Assembly (NCBI GenBank): GCA_002364535.1
Contig: DEYL01000049.1
Span: forward strand, 1-19,297
Reading direction: 5' to 3'
Length of the DNA stretch: 19,297 bases
From: Flavobacteriaceae bacterium UBA3159
Lineage (GTDB): Bacteria; Bacteroidota; Bacteroidia; Flavobacteriales; Flavobacteriaceae
Part shown: one piece after another, positions 15,626-19,297 of the stretch
How positions within the stretch are numbered: the stretch's first letter is position 1
Layout: each line of letters begins with the position of its first letter
The notes under the pieces: generated by a model
What the model saw: the letters and a program-made list of their open reading frames with translations, nothing else
The model's database searches: none
Told to the model about the DNA's origin: nothing
Translations under genes and position numbers: made by a program

Positions 15626-17419
15626 TTAAGACTTTTGCATGGCTTTAAAGAAATTTAGTAGAATACTGTCGTTGATTTTTCTCGGGGTTTTGATCTCAAG
15701 AATCTTGGGTCGATGTGAAGGCTTAAAAAAATTTTTTAAGGCCCATTTCAATCCGGTATTGGTTTTTACTGACTTATATTTAAGGCCAAATGCCTTGGAA
15801 ATTTGCCGGGCATTTCGACTATGAATGGTTTCAAAATAAGTGTCGTATTTGGGACTGTCCTTTTCTCCGGGTAGAATTCTAAAAATTCCTCCTCCCTGAT
15901 TATTGATCAAAATAACCCTAAAATTGGAGGGAATGTGATCGTTCCATAATCCATTGATATCATAAAAGAAACTGAGGTCTCCAGTAACTAATAAGCAGGG
16001 GTTTTGATTGATCAAAGCTGCCCCTATCGCAGTGGCCGTTGACCCTTCAATACCACTGGTTCCTCGATTGCAAAAAACCTCTGCCTGTTGAGGTATATCA
16101 AAAAGCTGTGCGTAGCGTACCGTTGAACTGTTGGCCAATTGAAGGTGGAGTCTTTGCGGAAGATTAGAAAAAATCGTTTCAAAGGCTTTTAAATCAGAAA
16201 AGGGAACAGAATTAAGATAGGCATTCCCCAGATTGAGTTGGACCCGATACTGATCCAAAATCATAGATTTATAATCACTCTTCGGACTGCGGTAGTCTTC
16301 AAATAATTTAGAAAAAAAAGCATTTACAGACATAAAAAAATGTTGCTTTAAACAATGGTAAGTGTCATAGGCCTTGTAGGGATCGACATGCCAGTGCTCT
16401 TGAGGTGAAAAATCTCTCAATAGTTTTTTTATTTTTTTGGAGACTACCATCCCTCCGAAAGTCAATAAAATTTGGGGTTGTAGGGTTTTAAAAAAATCAG
16501 AATCCCCCTTTTCATGCGGAGCAATTAAAGAGTCGATAGAATTGATGGCATTTGGCAAACGCAAATTGGAAGTGGTTTCGGTGAGCAAAATCACCGAGGG
16601 GTCAGCGTCGATCAAATCCAACCACTGTTTATGAATCGTGTCGGGATCATTCACCCCGACTAAGACGAGCTTTTTCTTTGCCTCCTGCCATTGTTTTTTG
16701 AATGATTTAAAATCAATTTTGGGCTTGGAAATCACGGGCGCCGTTATATGGCTAATCTCCAAAGGGGAAGTTGTCATTCCATACAACGGTTCTTCCATGG
16801 GAACGTTCAAATGAACGGGACCGCTTTTCTGTATGGCGTGATTTAAAACCGAATTAATGTTTTTTTCGTTGTCATTTTGGATTTCCTTTTGTTTGTTTTC
16901 GATCTCTTTTTGAGTCGCTTTTTTGGGAATCAGCTTTTGATTGGGGTTTTCTAAAAGGGTGATAACAGCGTGATTCACATCCGGGCTTAAATAAGCAAAA
17001 CCCACCAAATGTGGTTCAAAGACACCCTTTTGTTGGATGGTTTGGCCATCTCCAATATCAATGCGATGGGGCATACGGTCTGCAGAGATAATCAACAGTG
17101 GAATATTACTGTAAAAAGCTTCGGCAACGGCCGGATAAAAATTGAGCAGAGCAGAACCGGAGGTACAAATCACTGCCGTGGGAGTATTGAGTTGCTGCGC
17201 CATGCCCATGGCAAAAAAAGCTGCCGAGCGTTCATCTACGATACTGTAGGTTTTAAAGAAAGGATTTTCAACAAAACCGTTGGTCAATGGAGCGTTTCTT
17301 GAACCCGCACAAATCACAATGTGCCGGATGTCCTTCATTTGGCAGAATTGTACAATCGTCTGGGCTATTGGAATCTCAGGGTATTTAATCGATGTAATCC
17401 TTGAATTTTTCATTTTCAT
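15626..17419 (-). CDS. menD: SEPHCHC synthase (MenD)
   Basis: MenD is a thiamine-diphosphate enzyme that joins 2-oxoglutarate to isochorismate, the committed step of menaquinone synthesis. The 597-residue product has CAGSRNAPLT (about 37-46), VDERSAAFFAMG with the glutamate that activates the cofactor (Glu63), CTSGSALLNFYPAV and SADRMPHRIDIGDGQTI. The cofactor-binding half (about 445-515) has RGTSGIEGSTATAIGA, GDLSFFYDINGLWN and NNQGGGIFRILPG. A Lys/Asn/Gln/Glu-rich stretch at about 162-190 looks like a lineage-specific linker insertion. I chose the ATG at 17419; a further ATG lies two codons later, and a TTG at 17437 would place the promoter-like TATTTTTG inside the coding region. Confidence 0.95.
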   Translation of the reverse strand: MKMKNSRITSIKYPEIPIAQTIVQFCQMKDIRHIVICAGSRNAPLTNGFVENPFFKTYSIVDERSAAFFAMGMAQQLNTPTAVICTSGSALLNFYPAVAEAFYSNIPLLIISADRMPHRIDIGDGQTIQQKGVFEPHLVGFAYLSPDVNHAVITLLENPNQKLIPKKATQKEIENKQKEIQNDNEKNINSVLNHAIQKSGPVHLNVPMEEPLYGMTTSPLEISHITAPVISKPKIDFKSFKKQWQEAKKKLVLVGVNDPDTIHKQWLDLIDADPSVILLTETTSNLRLPNAINSIDSLIAPHEKGDSDFFKTLQPQILLTFGGMVVSKKIKKLLRDFSPQEHWHVDPYKAYDTYHCLKQHFFMSVNAFFSKLFEDYRSPKSDYKSMILDQYRVQLNLGNAYLNSVPFSDLKAFETIFSNLPQRLHLQLANSSTVRYAQLFDIPQQAEVFCNRGTSGIEGSTATAIGAALINQNPCLLVTGDLSFFYDINGLWNDHIPSNFRVILINNQGGGIFRILPGEKDSPKYDTYFETIHSRNARQISKAFGLKYKSVKTNTGLKWALKNFFKPSHRPKILEIKTPRKINDSILLNFFKAMQKS

Positions 17420-17426
17420 CGCCTTG

Positions 17427-17434
17427 CAAAAATA
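17427..17434 (-). promoter_or_regulatory. Possible -7 element directly upstream of menD
   Basis: On the minus strand TATTTTTG (17434-17427) matches TAnnTTTG and lies 7 nt before the menD ATG. No TTTG is found at the right distance: the nearest is 25 nt upstream, across a GGGATCAATCCC inverted repeat in the menF-menD gap. If active, it would yield an almost leaderless menD mRNA. Confidence 0.25.
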
Positions 17435-17467
17435 CAAAACGCCCAGGGATTGATCCCCTCAAACACA

Positions 17468-18511
17468 TTAAAGGGCAGCCAAAAGCGTTTTGGCTTTGTT
17501 TTGGGTTTCCTCCCACTCTTTTTCGGGATCACTGTCTTGGGTAATTCCTGCCCCCATATACAACAGTAAACCCTCGGGAATGATTTGCGCACAGCGTAAG
17601 TTCACAAACAAATCGATTTCCCTCTCCCCCTTTACCGGCCCCAAAAATCCGGCATAGTAAGAGCGATCAAGGTTTTCGTATTCGGCGAGAAAACGAATCC
17701 CCTCCCCTACGGGGATCCCACCTACTGCGGGTGTGGGGTGTAATTTTTTTAATAGTGCTGTTGTATTGACATTTTGCCCCTCTACTGACAATTCATTGCA
17801 TAGATGTACCAAATTGCCTGCCCTAAGGGTAAAAGTTTCGGAACATTCGACCGCTGCCGATGGAAAAAGCGCTTCCAGATCTACCTGTAAAGTATCTCTG
17901 ACCCAGCGCTGTTCTGTCTTTTCTTTGTCACTCCAATAGTACTCTTCTTTTGTATTATGGGGTAAAGTCCCTGCTAGTGCCATAGTGGTCAGCCTGCAGG
18001 AACGAAGCGAAAAAAGCAGTTCAGGGGTTGCGCCTACCCATGTCTCTGTTTTTGGGTGATGCCAAAAATAAACCATAGCATGGGGATAAAGCGTCAGCAA
18101 ATGGTTAAACAATTGAAAAGCATTTACTTCCTCTCTTTTGATCACATTTCGGGCCACCACCAATTTTTTAAGGCGGCCCGATGCGATGGCCTTTTTAGTT
18201 TCATTTACAACATTTATAAATGATGATTTATTTTCTAAATCCAAATTGGTAACTGTCTCTTTTCCTCGAAAAGGTTGGGTTTTGTACTCAAATTGCAAAT
18301 GGTTTTTGTCGGAAATATATATCGAAGGTAGAGGCGAATCAAATCGACTCATCACAAAACCATTGATTTTTAAATCGTCAGTATGGGTCAGTGAGGTATC
18401 TTGTTGAAAATGGCAATGCACGGTTTTGCGCTTTGGTAATCTGTAAAAAACAAAGGCTTGGTCAGCCGACAAAAGCTGGTTAAACACCTCCTCTAAATCG
18501 GGCTTGTTCAT
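17468..18511 (-). CDS. menF: Isochorismate synthase (MenF)
   Basis: This is a chorismate-binding enzyme that converts chorismate to isochorismate, the entry step of the pathway. The 347-residue product has a shortened N-terminal part and a full catalytic domain. Visible features are LKKLVVARNVI (general-base lysine near 115), WVGATPELLF (158-167), ALAGT (178-182), HLCNELSVEG (237-245) and LHPTPAVGG (257-265). REIDLFVNLRCAQI and the magnesium-binding MGAGITQDSDPEKEWEET (319-336) follow. The men context separates it from salicylate- or siderophore-type isochorismate synthases. Its ATG abuts the stop of the upstream thioesterase gene with no gap. Confidence 0.95.
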   Translation of the reverse strand: MNKPDLEEVFNQLLSADQAFVFYRLPKRKTVHCHFQQDTSLTHTDDLKINGFVMSRFDSPLPSIYISDKNHLQFEYKTQPFRGKETVTNLDLENKSSFINVVNETKKAIASGRLKKLVVARNVIKREEVNAFQLFNHLLTLYPHAMVYFWHHPKTETWVGATPELLFSLRSCRLTTMALAGTLPHNTKEEYYWSDKEKTEQRWVRDTLQVDLEALFPSAAVECSETFTLRAGNLVHLCNELSVEGQNVNTTALLKKLHPTPAVGGIPVGEGIRFLAEYENLDRSYYAGFLGPVKGEREIDLFVNLRCAQIIPEGLLLYMGAGITQDSDPEKEWEETQNKAKTLLAAL

Positions 18512-18928
18512 TTATTTTTTGGGTCGGGAAAAGGTAGAAAGTTTACAATGGGATATCAAATTGCCCTCCTCGTCAGTGACCCTGATCTCCATCAACTGAA
18601 TATTTTTTCCCATACGTAAAGGTTTGGCGGTAGCCGTAACGTATCCGCTGCTTACGCTTTTGAGGTGATTGGCTGAAATTTCAATACCAACGATAGAAAC
18701 GGTGGGATCTTGACTCAAGACGGGAACTGCTGCACTGCCCACTGTTTCTGCCAGGGCCACTGTTGCCCCTCCGTGAAGTACACCGTGAATCTGATGTACT
18801 TTGGGGGTAACAGGCATTCGTGCAGATAGGAAATCTTCTCCCACATTCACAAACTCAATATTCAAGGTTTCCATCAAATTCCCTTTTACCATGGCATTAC
18901 AAATCTCAAGTATTTTTTCTTTATCCAT
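18512..18928 (-). CDS. menI: Hotdog-fold thioesterase, probable DHNA-CoA hydrolase (MenI)
   Basis: The 138-residue hotdog protein closely resembles E. coli YdiI/MenI, which releases 1,4-dihydroxy-2-naphthoate from its CoA ester just before MenA acts. It has HGVLHGGATVALAETVGS with the catalytic-type Glu61, VGIEISANHLKS and the C-terminal EEGNLISHCKLSTF. Annotation pipelines may call it PaaI-like. The YdiI-type motif and its place directly before menF, with no gap, make MenI the better call, but substrate is inferred. It is the first gene after the dnaK terminator. No convincing promoter was found in the short gap, so transcription may start within the A/T-rich sequence that follows the terminator stem. 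Confidence 0.85.
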   Translation of the reverse strand: MDKEKILEICNAMVKGNLMETLNIEFVNVGEDFLSARMPVTPKVHQIHGVLHGGATVALAETVGSAAVPVLSQDPTVSIVGIEISANHLKSVSSGYVTATAKPLRMGKNIQLMEIRVTDEEGNLISHCKLSTFSRPKK

Positions 18929-18940
18929 TACAATAAATTA

Positions 18941-18977
18941 AAAAATAAAAACCTTCCGTCGATCTGGACGGAAGGTT
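18941..18977 (-). terminator. Rho-independent terminator of dnaK
   Basis: On the minus strand AACCTTCCGTC (18977-18967), a 6-nt loop and GACGGAAGGTT (18960-18950) form a perfect 11-bp stem. It is followed by a T-rich tract (TTTATTTTTT). It lies between the dnaK stop and menI and should insulate the men cluster from dnaK transcription. Confidence 0.92.
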
Positions 18978-19000
18978 CATTATAAAATCGAAGATCTAAA

Positions 19001-19297
19001 TCAGTCTTTTACTTCTTCAAAATCTACATCTTGGACGTCATCCCCCCCCTTGGCTTCTTCCTTTGCTTCAGCATTTGGTGGTGGAGTTGCTCCTTCTGCA
19101 CCTTGACCCGCTTCTGCCTGGGCTTTGTACATTTCCTCAGAAGCATTTTTCCAGGCTTCATTGATTTTTTCCAAAGCCGCATCAATGGCAGTCAAGTCTT
19201 TGGACTCATGGGTTTTTTTCAACTCTTCCAAAGCAGCCTCAATGGGTGCCTTTTTGTCGTCAGAAAGCTTGTCTCCAAATTCCTTCAATTGCTTTTC
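19001..19297 (-). CDS. dnaK: Chaperone DnaK (Hsp70), C-terminal fragment
   Basis: The frame runs off the right edge of the window, so only the last 98 residues are visible. They form the helical lid (EKQLKEFGDKLSDDKKAPIE and following) and the disordered tail rich in Ala, Glu, Gly and Pro. The tail ends in GGDDVQDVDFEEVKD, the conserved end of Bacteroidota DnaK that recruits co-chaperones. DnaK folds proteins with DnaJ and GrpE in the cytoplasm. The first residue is outside the window; the break is due to the window, not to a mutation. A strong terminator follows. Confidence 0.96.
   Translation of the reverse strand, partial: EKQLKEFGDKLSDDKKAPIEAALEELKKTHESKDLTAIDAALEKINEAWKNASEEMYKAQAEAGQGAEGATPPPNAEAKEEAKGGDDVQDVDFEEVKD

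Noticed and set aside
1..19297. Mobile elements, CRISPR arrays, tRNA or rRNA genes, phage or defence systems
   Set aside because: No transposase, terminal repeats, spaced direct repeats, tRNA-like folds or defence-type proteins were found; the region is ordinary core genome.

Overview
The window looks like chromosomal DNA from a member of the Bacteroidota, most likely a flavobacterium. The evidence is threefold. The proteins have a flavobacterial character: the DnaK tail, an outer-membrane beta-barrel receptor with a carboxypeptidase-regulatory-like N-terminus, a DUF6095-type small protein next to murQ, and a men cluster that includes a CPBP protease. Start codons are preceded by A/T-rich sequence rather than Shine-Dalgarno motifs. 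Several promoters match the Bacteroidota TAnnTTTG -7 element. No mobile element, CRISPR array, rRNA or tRNA gene was seen. The region is compact and mostly housekeeping.

Left part (1-4831, + strand): murQ and a small membrane protein overlap by ATGA. The translation block thrS-infC-rpmI-rplT follows and ends at a clear intrinsic terminator (about 4447-4473). The N-terminal third of infC has no ATG, GTG or TTG start; homology places its start at an AUA codon (3230). An ArsC/Spx-like thioredoxin-fold gene starts immediately after the terminator.

Middle (4874-10860): a TonB-dependent-receptor-like outer-membrane protein, a 53-codon membrane-protein gene on the minus strand (7357-7518), class II fumarase fumC, and a carboxyltransferase (beta) subunit of a methylcrotonyl-CoA-carboxylase-like enzyme. 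The carboxylase starts at TTG, behind a promoter and an inverted repeat.

Right part (10857-18928, minus strand): a tightly packed menaquinone cluster in transcription order menI-like thioesterase, menF, menD, menB, menA, menC, CPBP protease, menE. Together these convert chorismate to 1,4-dihydroxy-2-naphthoate and prenylate it. Only menH and the final methyltransferase (menG/ubiE) are not here. The last four genes are linked by three consecutive ATGA overlaps. The cluster follows the 3' end of dnaK, which has its own strong terminator (18941-18977). menE converges on the carboxylase gene, and both stop codons share one CTAG.

No wholly new system is visible. The points most worth a second look are the AUA start of infC, the short hidden membrane gene, the protease translationally coupled inside the men operon, the absence of menH, and promoters placed so close to start codons that leaders would be only about 10-15 nt.
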